Of a stretch of DNA of 64,000 nucleotides, positions 34,939 through 45,255 are shown in pieces. Where the stretch lies: positions 62,001 through 126,000 of the forward strand of contig DYJD01000006.1 in the NCBI GenBank assembly GCA_020723325.1. The letters are read 5' to 3'. The notes under the pieces are model-generated. The model was given only the letters and a program-made list of their open reading frames with translations, ran no database searches and was not told the DNA's origin. The stretch's first letter is position 1; each line of letters opens with the position of its first letter. Position numbers and translations under genes: made by a program. The stretch comes from Desulfosudis oleivorans. Lineage in GTDB: Bacteria > Desulfobacterota > Desulfobacteria > Desulfobacterales > SURF-7.

Positions 34939-36576
34939 ATGCGCTTTTCAAAAAACAATGACGTCCTCGGAACCGCCAACCGCGGGAATCCCGCAGAATC
35001 CAGTCTTTGTACCCTTTGTCGCGCCGATTGCCAGGGTAAATGCGAGACCTGGTTGTCCAGCCTGGTAGGCCGGAAACTGCTTTATCCCAGGGATTTCGGT
35101 TTGGTGACAGCCGGCGCCAACAACACCACCCATGTGGGCGTGTCCTACAATTCCCTGCGTATCCAGGGTTATGCCTACGGCGCCCATGGTATTGCCAAGA
35201 ACCTGTCAAAAGATCCGGATGATTGCATCTTTCCCAATGTGGACCTGACCACCGAATTCGGCTATGAAATCAAAACCAAATCCAGAATTCCTTTGATGAC
35301 CGGCGCCCTGGGCTCCACTTTTATCGCGGCGAAATACTGGGATTCGTTTGCCGTGGGCGGGGCCTTGATCGGTATTCCCATTGTTGTCGGTGAAAACGTG
35401 GTGGGTGTGGACAAGGAATCCACCATAACCAAAGGCAAAGTCACCAAATCGCCAGAACTGGATCGCCGGGTGGATACCTACCTGCGCTATTATGACGGCT
35501 ACGGCGCTATCATCGTGCAAATGAACGTTGAAGACACGCGCAATGGCGTGGCCGAATACATTGCCGGCAAATACGGCGACAAATGCATCATCGAACTGAA
35601 ATGGGGCCAAGGCGCCAAGGATATCGGCGGCGAAATCCAGGTGACCAGCCTGGAATACGCCCTCTTCCTGAAAAAGCGCGGCTACGTGGTTGACCCCAAT
35701 CCGGAATTGCCCGAAGTTCAGGAAGCGTTCAAACAGGGCGCCATAAAATCCTTTGCCAGACACAGCCGCCTGGGCGGAACCAACCTGGATACGGTGGACC
35801 TGGTGCGTGAAGATTTCATGAAAAGCGTCGACTATCTGAGATCCCTCGGCTTCAAACGGATCTCCCTCAAAACCGGCTCCTACGGCATGGAAGAACTGGC
35901 CATGGCCATCAAATTCGCTTCGGATGCCAAGATGGATCTGCTCACCATCGACGGTTCCGGCGGCGGCACCGGCATGAGCCCCTGGAACATGATGCAAAGC
36001 TGGGGCGTTCCCTCCATCAACCTGCATTCCAAAGCCTATGAATACGCCAGCATCCTGGCAGCCAAGGGCCAAAGGGTGGTTGACCTGTCCTTTGCGGGCG
36101 GTTTTGCCCTGGAAGACAGCATCTTCAAGGGCCTGGCCCTGGGCGCGCCCTATACCAAATTGATCTGCATGGGTCGCGCCATCATGGTTCCCGGCTTTTT
36201 GGGCGCCAATATCGAAGGTGTGCTGCATCCGGAGCGTAAGGAAAAACTCAACGGCAACTGGTCCGAACTGCCCAAGACCGTCAGCAGCATCGGCAACAAC
36301 GCGGAAGAAATTTTTGCCTCCTATTTCGACGTTCAGAAAAAGGTCGGCAAAAATGAAATGAAAAACATCCCCCTGGGTGCCATCGCCATTTGGACCATGG
36401 CTGATAAACTCTCCTGCGGCTTGCAGCAACTGATGGCCGGCGCCCGCAAATTTGCCGTAAAAGAAATCAGTCGCCGCGATATTTTCGCAGCCAACCGGGA
36501 AACCGCCAAAGAAACCGGCATTGCTCATATTGCCGACATCAATGATGAAACCGCCAAGAAAATCTTGAACAGCTAG
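34939..36576 (+). CDS. FMN-binding glutamate-synthase-domain protein (GltB2-like)
   Basis: A 545-residue protein with the TIM-barrel synthase domain of glutamate synthase. Main features are IPLMTGALGSTFIAAKYWDSFAVGGALIGIP, IIELKWGQGAKDIGGE, LLTIDGSGGGTGMSPWNMM (FMN phosphate and 2-oxoglutarate region) and VVDLSFAGGFALEDSIFKGLALGAPYTKLICMGRA. An N-terminal cysteine group, CTLCRADCQGKCETW, may hold an Fe-S cluster or zinc. It lacks the amidotransferase domain, which is probably the separate protein at 32731-33858. Start at 34939 behind AAGGAGAAAG. Expression is predicted to depend on ANTAR antitermination. Confidence 0.85.
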   Translation: MRFSKNNDVLGTANRGNPAESSLCTLCRADCQGKCETWLSSLVGRKLLYPRDFGLVTAGANNTTHVGVSYNSLRIQGYAYGAHGIAKNLSKDPDDCIFPNVDLTTEFGYEIKTKSRIPLMTGALGSTFIAAKYWDSFAVGGALIGIPIVVGENVVGVDKESTITKGKVTKSPELDRRVDTYLRYYDGYGAIIVQMNVEDTRNGVAEYIAGKYGDKCIIELKWGQGAKDIGGEIQVTSLEYALFLKKRGYVVDPNPELPEVQEAFKQGAIKSFARHSRLGGTNLDTVDLVREDFMKSVDYLRSLGFKRISLKTGSYGMEELAMAIKFASDAKMDLLTIDGSGGGTGMSPWNMMQSWGVPSINLHSKAYEYASILAAKGQRVVDLSFAGGFALEDSIFKGLALGAPYTKLICMGRAIMVPGFLGANIEGVLHPERKEKLNGNWSELPKTVSSIGNNAEEIFASYFDVQKKVGKNEMKNIPLGAIAIWTMADKLSCGLQQLMAGARKFAVKEISRRDIFAANRETAKETGIAHIADINDETAKKILNS

Positions 36577-36602
36577 TATTTACTTTCAAGACGAATGCGT
36601 AA

Positions 36603-36637
36603 ATAAGGCCTTCCGAGTCCGTCTTGGAAGGCCTTAT
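36603..36637. terminator. Inverted repeat between convergent genes
   Basis: A perfect 12-bp repeat (ATAAGGCCTTCC at 36603-36614, its complement at 36626-36637) with an 11-nt loop. It sits between the ends of the glutamate-synthase-like gene and the KaiC/XRE gene. It lacks a T run but is probably a bidirectional stop. Confidence 0.6.
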
Positions 36638-36664
36638 GCATTCAAAGGGTCGGCCTGGATCACT

Positions 36665-37966
36665 TTATTTAATTTTTATCCACAAAATTTTAGCAGTCTG
36701 TGTTCCCATATTCTTCCATTGGGAAGGTGTTTCTGCCGTCAGATATATGGTATCCCCTGCCTGCATTTCATAATCCTTATTCTTGATGGTGACCTGTAGC
36801 ACGCCTTCCATTACATAGCCCAGTTCCTCGCCCTTGTGCACAAAGAAATGGGCGGGCAATTTCTTTTTAACCGGAATCTGAATCAAATAGGGCTCGACTT
36901 TGCCGTCAAAGTCCGGGGCGATGAGCAGTTCGCCTTTGATGCTGCCTTTGGGCACATCGGTAAAATTAATGGCGACCCCATCATTCTTTGAAAATACAAT
37001 GCGCTTGCGGGCTTCGTTTTTCCCGTGGAAAAATGAGCTTACTGAAACCGATAAATTCTCGGCCATTTTTAACAAGGCGGGCAAGGACGGGTAGATCTGA
37101 TTGCTCTCCACCTGGGAAATGGTGCTGGGTGTCACGCCGATCATGCCGGCCAATTCTTTTTGGGAAAGCCCCTGCTTTTGCCGAATGGTCTTGATTCTGT
37201 GACCCAATTCATAACCGTCAACAACATGTCCGCCTTTTTCAAAACCGATTTCATGGCCTTGGCTGTAATATTGAAAAGGCTCGTTCAGGGTCGCGGGGTC
37301 GCGTTTTTCAGCTTTCAGAATCGTAAGGGTGGATTTGCCCCGCTTAATGGAAAGATCTACAGCCACCTGGGCGATCTGGTTGATATGCGCCTTTAACCGA
37401 CCGGAATGGGCTCCCTTTTCAATGATCCAATAGGCGATGGTATCCAGCTCATAAAGCCGGGGACAGGAACGTGAATAAAATTTCAGTACATGCTCCTCAC
37501 CTTCCCATAAATCCTGCATGCCGGTGAGGCTTTCAATGACAAAACGCACATCACCGGACATGGTTTTGTGCAGACCGTATATGGCTTCGGCGACTTTTTC
37601 CGGTTTCCAAGGTTCATTCACCTTGATGACCTGATAAGGCCACTGGGCCCCGTCTTTTTCATAAAATTTATTAAAAATTTCCGAATTGTCGCCCTTGCCG
37701 TTGGTAAAACAGTCTAAAATCGTCAAATTTTGATTTTCCGCCAATGGTCCGAGTTTTTCCAGCAGGTTTTTGGGGGAACGATCAAAACTGACATAAATGA
37801 TCGGTTTGTTCTGGACCTGGGACTCCTTGATGAAATTCATGCAAAACACGGCTGCCAAACTTCCGGCATCATCATACCAGATTACATTGTCGCCGATGTA
37901 AAGGCCGCCCAGCAACTGGTCCAATTGGCCGACCCCTGAAGACACGCGTTTTTTTTTATCCGGCAT
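36665..37966 (-). CDS. Three-domain regulator: KaiC-like RecA fold, XRE HTH and cupin
   Basis: A 433-residue protein. Residues about 1-225 resemble the KaiC/RadA RecA fold (VSSGVGQLDQLLGGLYIGDNVIWY, then PIIYVSFDRSPKNLLEKLG and DVRFVIESLTGMQDLW). The P-loop GxxxxGK[ST] is missing (GGLYIGDNVIWYDDAG), so ATP hydrolysis is doubtful. Residues about 250-310 are an XRE helix-turn-helix (LGHRIKTIRQKQGLSQKELAGMIGVTPSTISQVESNQIYPSL). The last 100 residues form a cupin sensor (HFFVHKGEELGYVMEGVLQVTIKNKDYEMQAGDTIYL). It is probably a ligand-responsive transcription factor. Target and ligand are unknown. Confidence 0.8.
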   Translation of the reverse strand: MPDKKKRVSSGVGQLDQLLGGLYIGDNVIWYDDAGSLAAVFCMNFIKESQVQNKPIIYVSFDRSPKNLLEKLGPLAENQNLTILDCFTNGKGDNSEIFNKFYEKDGAQWPYQVIKVNEPWKPEKVAEAIYGLHKTMSGDVRFVIESLTGMQDLWEGEEHVLKFYSRSCPRLYELDTIAYWIIEKGAHSGRLKAHINQIAQVAVDLSIKRGKSTLTILKAEKRDPATLNEPFQYYSQGHEIGFEKGGHVVDGYELGHRIKTIRQKQGLSQKELAGMIGVTPSTISQVESNQIYPSLPALLKMAENLSVSVSSFFHGKNEARKRIVFSKNDGVAINFTDVPKGSIKGELLIAPDFDGKVEPYLIQIPVKKKLPAHFFVHKGEELGYVMEGVLQVTIKNKDYEMQAGDTIYLTAETPSQWKNMGTQTAKILWIKIK

Positions 37967-37977
37967 TTTTACATCCT

Positions 37978-38484
37978 TTACCGGAAACAGATGTCCTGCA
38001 ACAGATCATCTATTCCAAGTCGCATCAATCGAATTCTGATGAATTCTGAAATGGTGGGTTGGCGGGGCTTGATGTTCAAGGCCATGCCCGCTTCCCGGGG
38101 GGTTCTGCCGCCCTTTTTGCTGTTGCAGAGCCGACAGCAGGCCACACAATTTTCAAAAGTGGAAGCGCCCCCCTGCAGCTTTGGAATAATGTGATCAACG
38201 GTCAGCTCCGGGGTTTGGATGCGGCAATAGGCGCAGGTAAACCCGTCGCGGATCAGAACGTGTTTTTTGCTGAAAGGCACCTTGTTGCGGTAGATTGTGC
38301 GGATGAATTTCACCAGCTTCATGACCGAAGGAATTTTAATATGGAGTCCTTCAACATTTCGGATGATTTTTTCAGAATAACTCAGGACTTCCACCTTGTC
38401 ATTGATCATCAGGCGCATGGCCCGCTTCCAATCCACAAGATTGAGAAAAGAATAATCGGCATTCAACAAAACACATGGCGGCAT
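37978..38484 (-). CDS. HNH endonuclease family protein
   Basis: A 168-residue protein with a C-terminal HNH motif. Zinc pairs are CAYC and CRLC, with catalytic-type ELTVDHIIPKLQGGASTFENCVACCRLCNSKKGGRTPREAGM. The N-terminal part (VLLNADYSFLNLVDWKRAMRLMINDKVEVL) is the segment typical of a widespread chromosomal HNH family of unknown role. These may act in repair or nucleic-acid processing, and most are not part of mobile introns. It lies 11 bp upstream of the KaiC/XRE gene's start, same strand, probably co-transcribed. Confidence 0.85.
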   Translation of the reverse strand: MPPCVLLNADYSFLNLVDWKRAMRLMINDKVEVLSYSEKIIRNVEGLHIKIPSVMKLVKFIRTIYRNKVPFSKKHVLIRDGFTCAYCRIQTPELTVDHIIPKLQGGASTFENCVACCRLCNSKKGGRTPREAGMALNIKPRQPTISEFIRIRLMRLGIDDLLQDICFR

Positions 38485-38499
38485 GTTTTTCCCCTCTCA

Positions 38500-38823
38500 T
38501 CAGGGCGTCATGAGATGCATAAAAACATCGCCCTTGTCCACCACATCATCATATTTATCCTCATACCACTCCACCAGTTGCATTTCCTGGTCAAAAACAA
38601 AATAAAAGGCGGTCCCCACCGCTGCATCGTCCACTAAATAATATTTCATGTAAAAGCGGTCATCCCCTTTTTTGCCGGACCATTCGGCCTTATCTAAGAT
38701 ATCAACCAATTCGGCCCGGGTCATGCCGATCCGAATGTGGCGTAATGCTTTTTGGGATGAATAGGCAGCGCAGCCCATAACCAAGAGGCTGATTATAACG
38801 ATGATAATCTTTTTTGCTTTCAT
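38500..38823 (-). CDS. Small lipoprotein, SmpA/OmlA-like
   Basis: A 107-residue lipoprotein with signal peptide and lipobox LLVMGC (lipidated at C18). The following HIRIGMTRAELVDILDKAEWSGKKG..MKYYLV..YFVFDQEMQLVEWYED resembles the BLIP-like/SmpA fold, where a GMT motif starts the first helix. In BamE the domain supports the BAM complex, but this protein is too divergent to assign. It lies upstream of the HNH gene on the same strand. Confidence 0.6.
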   Translation of the reverse strand: MKAKKIIIVIISLLVMGCAAYSSQKALRHIRIGMTRAELVDILDKAEWSGKKGDDRFYMKYYLVDDAAVGTAFYFVFDQEMQLVEWYEDKYDDVVDKGDVFMHLMTP

Positions 38824-38889
38824 AATTTTCTATTCCAAATCATTTTGATATTGTCGGCAGAGCGGTTCCGACAATTTACATTTTAATCC

Positions 38890-40677
38890 TTAAGCTTCAT
38901 TGTACATGGCATCCAGCATGTTTTTATATTTTTCCTCAACGATGTTACGACGCACTTTCATGGTGGGGGTCAGCTCACCGGTTTCAACCGTCAAGGGACT
39001 GGGTAAAATCGTGAATTTTTTTATGGTCTCAAAACGTGCCAAACGACCATTGGCTCCATCCACTGCCCGCTGAATTTCAGCTTTCAGGGCATCCAGCTTT
39101 ATCAAATCGGCAAAGACCATCTCCCCATAACCGTTTGCCAAGGCCCAGGTTTTTAGATTCTCAGGGGAGAGCGACAATAAGGCCGTCAAATAATTCCTGC
39201 GATCTCCATGGACCATGGCCAATTCTATGAGCGGATGATCCATGATCAAATTCTCAATATTGGAAGGTGTGACGTTTTTGCCGCCCGAAGTGACGATGAT
39301 TTCCTTTTTGCGACCGGTAATCCATAAATAGCCGTCCGCATCGATCCTGCCCAGATCACCGGTATATATCCAGCCGTCCGCAGTCAGGGTTTTCTGGTTC
39401 AACTCCGGTTGATTCAAATAGCCTGGAAACACAATGTCGCCTTTTACCATGACTTCTCCGTCGGCGGCGATTTTCAGCTCAACCCCGGGCAAGGCCCGCC
39501 CCACGGATCCAAAACGATAGGCCTTGGGTGTACAGACCGTACAAAAACAGGAGACTTCGGTTTGCCCGTATCCTTCCAAAACCAGCATCCCGCAAGCATG
39601 AAAAAACTCAAGGATCTCCTTTGAGATGGGCGCTGACGAAGATAAAAAATAGCGTACCCGGCCGCCGAAAATTTTCCGGATTTTCTGAAACACCAATTTA
39701 TCCGCCAGTCCATATTGCATTTGCAACCAAAAGGGAACCATCAGATTTTCCTGCTTTTTCCGGCTGACGGTGCGACCCACGCCTTCGGCCCAGGCAAACA
39801 GTGCGCGTTTCAAAGCCGGTGCATTTTTGACTTCGGAGCGAATCCGGGCATAGGCTTTTTCAAAAATGCGCGGGACACTGCCGAAAAAAGTCGGCTGAAT
39901 TTCGATGATATCATCCAAGATGCGTGTAATGTCCTGAACGTAGGCGGCCGTAATTCCGCGCCAAATCCGCATGTACTGGCCGGCCACACGTTCACCCACA
40001 TGGGCGAGTGGCAAAAAAAACATCATCATGTTGCCCAGGATTTCATTCGGGATCAAGGCCGTGGCCTTTAATTCTGAAAGAATATTTTTATGGGTCAGAC
40101 AAGCACCCTTGGGTGGACCGGTGGTGCCGGAAGTATAGATAATAATCGCCACATCTTCAGGCCGGATCCGCTTTTCAGCGCGTTTCACCAATTCAGGGTC
40201 CTGCTGTAGAACTTCTGCGCCTCTTACCATCAGATCATTCAGCAGAATGGCATTGGGCTGCCTGCTTGGCCCTTCCCAAACAACAATCTGCCGCAACCGA
40301 TCCAGTTTTCCCAAATAGGGTTCCAGCTTTTCCAATTGCTGATCATTTTCCACAAACAGCATGGTTGAGCCCGAATCCTCCAGGATATAGGCCGACTGCT
40401 CTCCTGATAAGGTTTGATAGATACCGACGCTTGCGCCGCCGCTGCACAGCACCGCCAAATCCGTAAGGGTCCACTCCAAGCGGGTGTTGCCCAATATGGA
40501 AACCGCCTCACCGGCTTTAACACCCAGGGAAATCAGGCCTGCGGCAATTTGATCCACCTGCTCCTCCACCGCCCCCCAGGTCACCGGTTGCCACTTTCCG
40601 TTTTTCTTGCAAAGGAACCCGGCCTTTTCCCGGTCCACCCGGCAGCGCTGTCGAACCATCTCGGCTAGATGCTGCAT
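38890..40677 (-). CDS. Long-chain acyl-CoA synthetase (AMP-forming)
   Basis: A 595-residue adenylate-forming ligase activating fatty acids to acyl-CoA. The P-loop is IIYTSGTTGPPKGACLTHKN (A3). Also visible are LPLAHVGERVAGQYM, SSSAPISKEILEFFHACGMLVLEGYGQTE (A5 region), YTGDLGRIDADGYLWITGRKKEIIVTSGGKNV (A7-A8) and the terminal TPTMKVRR segment where the A10 lysine is expected. It resembles the long FACL/FAA15 type. Start at 40677 behind AGGAGAAGGG; the frame extends 22 codons upstream without support. The fatty-acid chain length cannot be read. Confidence 0.9.
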   Translation of the reverse strand: MQHLAEMVRQRCRVDREKAGFLCKKNGKWQPVTWGAVEEQVDQIAAGLISLGVKAGEAVSILGNTRLEWTLTDLAVLCSGGASVGIYQTLSGEQSAYILEDSGSTMLFVENDQQLEKLEPYLGKLDRLRQIVVWEGPSRQPNAILLNDLMVRGAEVLQQDPELVKRAEKRIRPEDVAIIIYTSGTTGPPKGACLTHKNILSELKATALIPNEILGNMMMFFLPLAHVGERVAGQYMRIWRGITAAYVQDITRILDDIIEIQPTFFGSVPRIFEKAYARIRSEVKNAPALKRALFAWAEGVGRTVSRKKQENLMVPFWLQMQYGLADKLVFQKIRKIFGGRVRYFLSSSAPISKEILEFFHACGMLVLEGYGQTEVSCFCTVCTPKAYRFGSVGRALPGVELKIAADGEVMVKGDIVFPGYLNQPELNQKTLTADGWIYTGDLGRIDADGYLWITGRKKEIIVTSGGKNVTPSNIENLIMDHPLIELAMVHGDRRNYLTALLSLSPENLKTWALANGYGEMVFADLIKLDALKAEIQRAVDGANGRLARFETIKKFTILPSPLTVETGELTPTMKVRRNIVEEKYKNMLDAMYNEA

Positions 40678-40874
40678 CCCTTCTCCTGATGTTAATTTTC
40701 CGACTAAAAATGATATAAAATGGATTTTCATCAGATAAATCACAAACCGGCCTGGACGTCAAATGGGATTCAGCGATTCGAATAACCATAAAAATTGCTG
40801 ATCAATTCGGGCGCTCTTGACGGGTTGTGTACTGATCCCGTATAGTGCCGCAACATGAGTCCTGGAAAAACCAT

Positions 40875-41732
40875 ATGGAACACCGGGCAGCCGGCGTTCT
40901 CAACCGCAAGCCACACCATATGTTGCCATCTTTTATCAGCACTGCCGAATTGATCCGCAGCATCAGCACCCGGCTCGATAGGCATGTTGGCGCGCCGGAT
41001 TTTTTTTCAGCAGAACATGCGGACATGACAATTTCCTCGGCAGTCCTTTTTCTCTTGGGACTGCATGGCGGGGAGCCTTGTCTGATTCTCAACAAGCGCT
41101 CCCAAAATGTGCGCCAGCCAGGGGATCTTTGTTGCCCGGGCGGCGGCATTCATCCCCGTTTGGATCCGTTCCTTGCCAAACTCCTTGGGCTCCCTTTCCT
41201 TGCCCTTGGAGCCTGGCCGTCCTGGAAGAATTGGCGCAAGCACCATCCTGAAAAGGCCCGGCGCTTATCGATTATGCTGGCCGCCGCTCTGCGGGAGGGC
41301 TTTGAGGAAATGCGCGTGAACCCCCTTGGCGTTCGCTTTCTAGGCCAATTGCCACCGGAACATCTGGTGATGTTCCACCGCCTGATTTTCCCGTTGGTGG
41401 GCTGGATCACCCATCAACATCGATTTTTCCCCAATGGGGAAGTGGAAAAAATCATCTTTATCCCCATGCGCGCGCTTTTAAATCCTGATCGGTATTGCAG
41501 GCTGTATCTGCGCTTTGAGAACGCACCGGGGATTCATGCCGGGGCAGAGGAGATGACATTTCCCGGTTTTGTTCATCAGGATCAGAAAGGCACCGAGTAC
41601 CTCTGGGGCGCCACCTATCGCATCACCATACGTTTTCTGGAAACGGCATTCGGTTTTCAGCCGCCGCCGCCGGCTGCACTACCCCTGGTTCAGGGCCTTT
41701 TGAATCAAAGATATTTGCAGGGGACTACATGA
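40875..41732 (+). CDS. Nudix hydrolase, CoA-pyrophosphatase-like with an insertion in the Nudix box
   Basis: A 285-residue protein. The strand ISSAVLFLLGLHGGEPCLILNKRSQNVRQPGDLCCPGGG resembles the CoA-pyrophosphatase (NUDT7-like) branch. The Nudix box normally runs G-x5-E-x7-REUxEExGU. Here the PGGGIHP and AALREGFEEMRV halves are separated by an insertion of about 45 residues, mostly hydrophobic or basic (FLAKLLGLPFLALGAWPSWKNWRK), that could touch a membrane. The second half keeps the REGFEE acidic cluster, so metal binding is plausible. Start uncertain: ATG at 40875, with GTG at 40845 or ATG near 40920 as alternatives. Confidence 0.65.
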   Translation: MEHRAAGVLNRKPHHMLPSFISTAELIRSISTRLDRHVGAPDFFSAEHADMTISSAVLFLLGLHGGEPCLILNKRSQNVRQPGDLCCPGGGIHPRLDPFLAKLLGLPFLALGAWPSWKNWRKHHPEKARRLSIMLAAALREGFEEMRVNPLGVRFLGQLPPEHLVMFHRLIFPLVGWITHQHRFFPNGEVEKIIFIPMRALLNPDRYCRLYLRFENAPGIHAGAEEMTFPGFVHQDQKGTEYLWGATYRITIRFLETAFGFQPPPPAALPLVQGLLNQRYLQGTT

Positions 41733-41762
41733 TCCATCTACTCATAAAAATAAGGAGTTCAC

Positions 41763-42344
41763 ATGCATATTGACCAGCCCATTCCAGGCGAAAAAATTCA
41801 CACGCGTAAAATCGATATTTCCACGTACGCCCATGGCGATAAAAGCATCATCGTTGAGGGCATTTTGCAGGATGATCGGCTCAAGCCCTATTACCGCATC
41901 AGCGGCGAAAAGCATCCGCCCCACACCGTGCACCGCATGATCATCCGCATGCACATTGAGGGAGACGAACTGCGCATCAAGGAGATTGAATCCCGGTTGG
42001 ATGACTTTCCCCAGGCAGATTGCCCCCAGGCAGCGGTCAGCCTGAATCAAATCAATGGATGGCGTATCGCTCCGGGTTTTACCCAAAGAATAAAAGAACT
42101 GTTGAGCGGCAAAAACGGCTGTGCCCATTTGACCGCCCTGCTGCTGGCCATGGCGCCCGCCGCTGTTCAGGGATACTGGAGCAACCGCGCCCAAAAGCCC
42201 CAAGATAAAAATATTTCAAAGGAAATCATGAATCAATTCTTAATCGATACTTGCTGGGTCTGGCGTCGGGAAGGCCACCTGGCCCAAAAAATCCTGGAAA
42301 CGGCCGCTGATTCGTCCAGCGCCCCTTTGAACAAAACCGATTGA
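41763..42344 (+). CDS. DUF2889-domain protein
   Basis: A 193-residue protein with the DUF2889 pattern: PHTVHRMIIRMHIEGDELRIKEIESRLDDFPQADCPQA, then INGWRIAPGFTQRIKELLSGKNGCAHLTALLLAMAPAAVQGYW. The conserved Cys, His and Arg suggest a small ligand- or metal-binding fold, but no function is established. In other genomes the domain often sits with acyl-CoA and aromatic-degradation genes. Here it follows the Nudix gene by 30 bp with AAGGAG before the ATG, so the two likely form an operon. Confidence 0.75.
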   Translation: MHIDQPIPGEKIHTRKIDISTYAHGDKSIIVEGILQDDRLKPYYRISGEKHPPHTVHRMIIRMHIEGDELRIKEIESRLDDFPQADCPQAAVSLNQINGWRIAPGFTQRIKELLSGKNGCAHLTALLLAMAPAAVQGYWSNRAQKPQDKNISKEIMNQFLIDTCWVWRREGHLAQKILETAADSSSAPLNKTD

Positions 42345-42364
42345 TCGGCGGCTGTTCTTCGTCT

Positions 42365-43123
42365 TTACTTCAGCATAGCCGGATTCAACTCTGTAATTCC
42401 GGACAGCAGCGCCATCTGCCTGCCGATCCAGTGCATTCTTTGCAGGACATAGGCAGAGGGATTGCGGGCTTTCAGGCGCCGCGGGTTCGGCAAAACTGCT
42501 GCCAAAAGTGCGGCATCCTCTCTTGTCAGGGCTTGGGCGGAACGTTTGCCGATTAATTTTTGCGAGGCCGCCTGTACACCATAAACGCCGTCGCCGAACT
42601 CCACGATGTTCAAATATACCTCCAAAATCCGTTTCTTACTCCATAGCAGTTCCAAAAGAACCGTGAAATAGGCTTCAATGCCCTTGCGCAAATAATTTCT
42701 GCCCGGCCATAGGAATAAATTTTTGGCCACTTGCTGGCTGATGGTGCTGGCGCCCCGCAGGCGGCCGCGTTTCTTTTTCTTGGTGACCACATCAGAAATG
42801 GATTTGAAATCAAAGCCCCGATGGTTCATGAATTTTTGATCTTCGGCCGCCACCACCGCCAGCTTGATCGCGGGAGAAATCAATTTCCAATCCACCCAGC
42901 GATAGTGGATGTCGATTTTCTTTTCACGATCCAACAAGCCTTTGATATATTTTTGTACCATAAAAGCGCTGGTGGGCGGCGGCCACCAGCGCAGGCAGAG
43001 CACTGCCAGGATGGAAAAAGCAACGGCAGCAGCGATCAGCCGGTTTACAACGCGAAGCATCTTCACCGCACCCGTTTTCCAGCGACTTTGTTTTTGAGGC
43101 CGTTCTTCATTGTGCCTGCGCAT
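42365..43123 (-). CDS. mtgA: Monofunctional peptidoglycan glycosyltransferase
   Basis: A 252-residue GT51 enzyme that polymerises lipid II into glycan strands. One N-terminal membrane anchor (VVNRLIAAAVAFSILAVLCL). GT51 motifs in order are VVAAEDQKFMNHRGFDFKSI (catalytic Glu in EDQKF), RGASTISQQVAKNLFLWPGRNYLRKGIEAYFTVLLELLWSKKRILEVYLNIVEFGDGVYGVQAAS and LTREDAALLAAVLPNPRR. No transpeptidase domain. It converges with the DUF2889 gene. No strong ribosome site precedes the ATG. Confidence 0.9.
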   Translation of the reverse strand: MRRHNEERPQKQSRWKTGAVKMLRVVNRLIAAAVAFSILAVLCLRWWPPPTSAFMVQKYIKGLLDREKKIDIHYRWVDWKLISPAIKLAVVAAEDQKFMNHRGFDFKSISDVVTKKKKRGRLRGASTISQQVAKNLFLWPGRNYLRKGIEAYFTVLLELLWSKKRILEVYLNIVEFGDGVYGVQAASQKLIGKRSAQALTREDAALLAAVLPNPRRLKARNPSAYVLQRMHWIGRQMALLSGITELNPAMLK

Positions 43124-43376
43124 GGGCGTTTACAATCCATTTCCGTGATAATGCTCCCGGCGGTGTGTATAAACCAGCCGCCCGCTTGAAAACCATTGAA
43201 CCATGCCACACAATTATCAAAGGAGCAATTCTGAAACAACTGGATGAAAAGCATTTCCCGGACACCCACGGAAACCGTCCAAAGGTAAATCATGCTTTGA
43301 CTAATGAATTGTTTCAGGGTATTTATTTTACACTACCTGCCTGATTCACTTAACCATTCAATTCGTGAGGTGGCCC

Positions 43377-44961
<1,585 letters not shown>

Positions 44962-45255
44962 GGAACTGTCCGCTTCTTTTTTTCTCTCGCCGAGACGCCA
45001 AGCACGCCAAAGGGGCTTGACTGATCCGCGATCCGGATGGGTGACTGGAGCGAAGCGATTCGCGAATAAACCGATAAAAAAGAAATAACCATTTTGGAAA
45101 AAAACAATGGTAATTCGAAGGAGGATCTTGGATTGAATTTGTTATCAAGTTAATTGCGGAATGAAAAAGACTATCTGCACTTTTTGACGGCGGTTTGTCG
45201 GTGCAGATAGATAGTCGTAGTGCTCGGCTCTATAAATACGAATTTTGATATCCCG
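44962..45255. other. Gap between gap and the cassette array, with a long hairpin
   Basis: No gene is seen. A smaller inverted repeat, ACCATT...AATGGT, lies near 45090-45113. At 45171-45210 a perfect 10-bp repeat (CTATCTGCAC with GTGCAGATAG) encloses a 20-nt loop with a further GAC/GTC pair, and outer GACTAT/ATAGTC bases flank it. It may mark the old edge of the cassette array or be a transcript end for gap. Confidence 0.45.
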
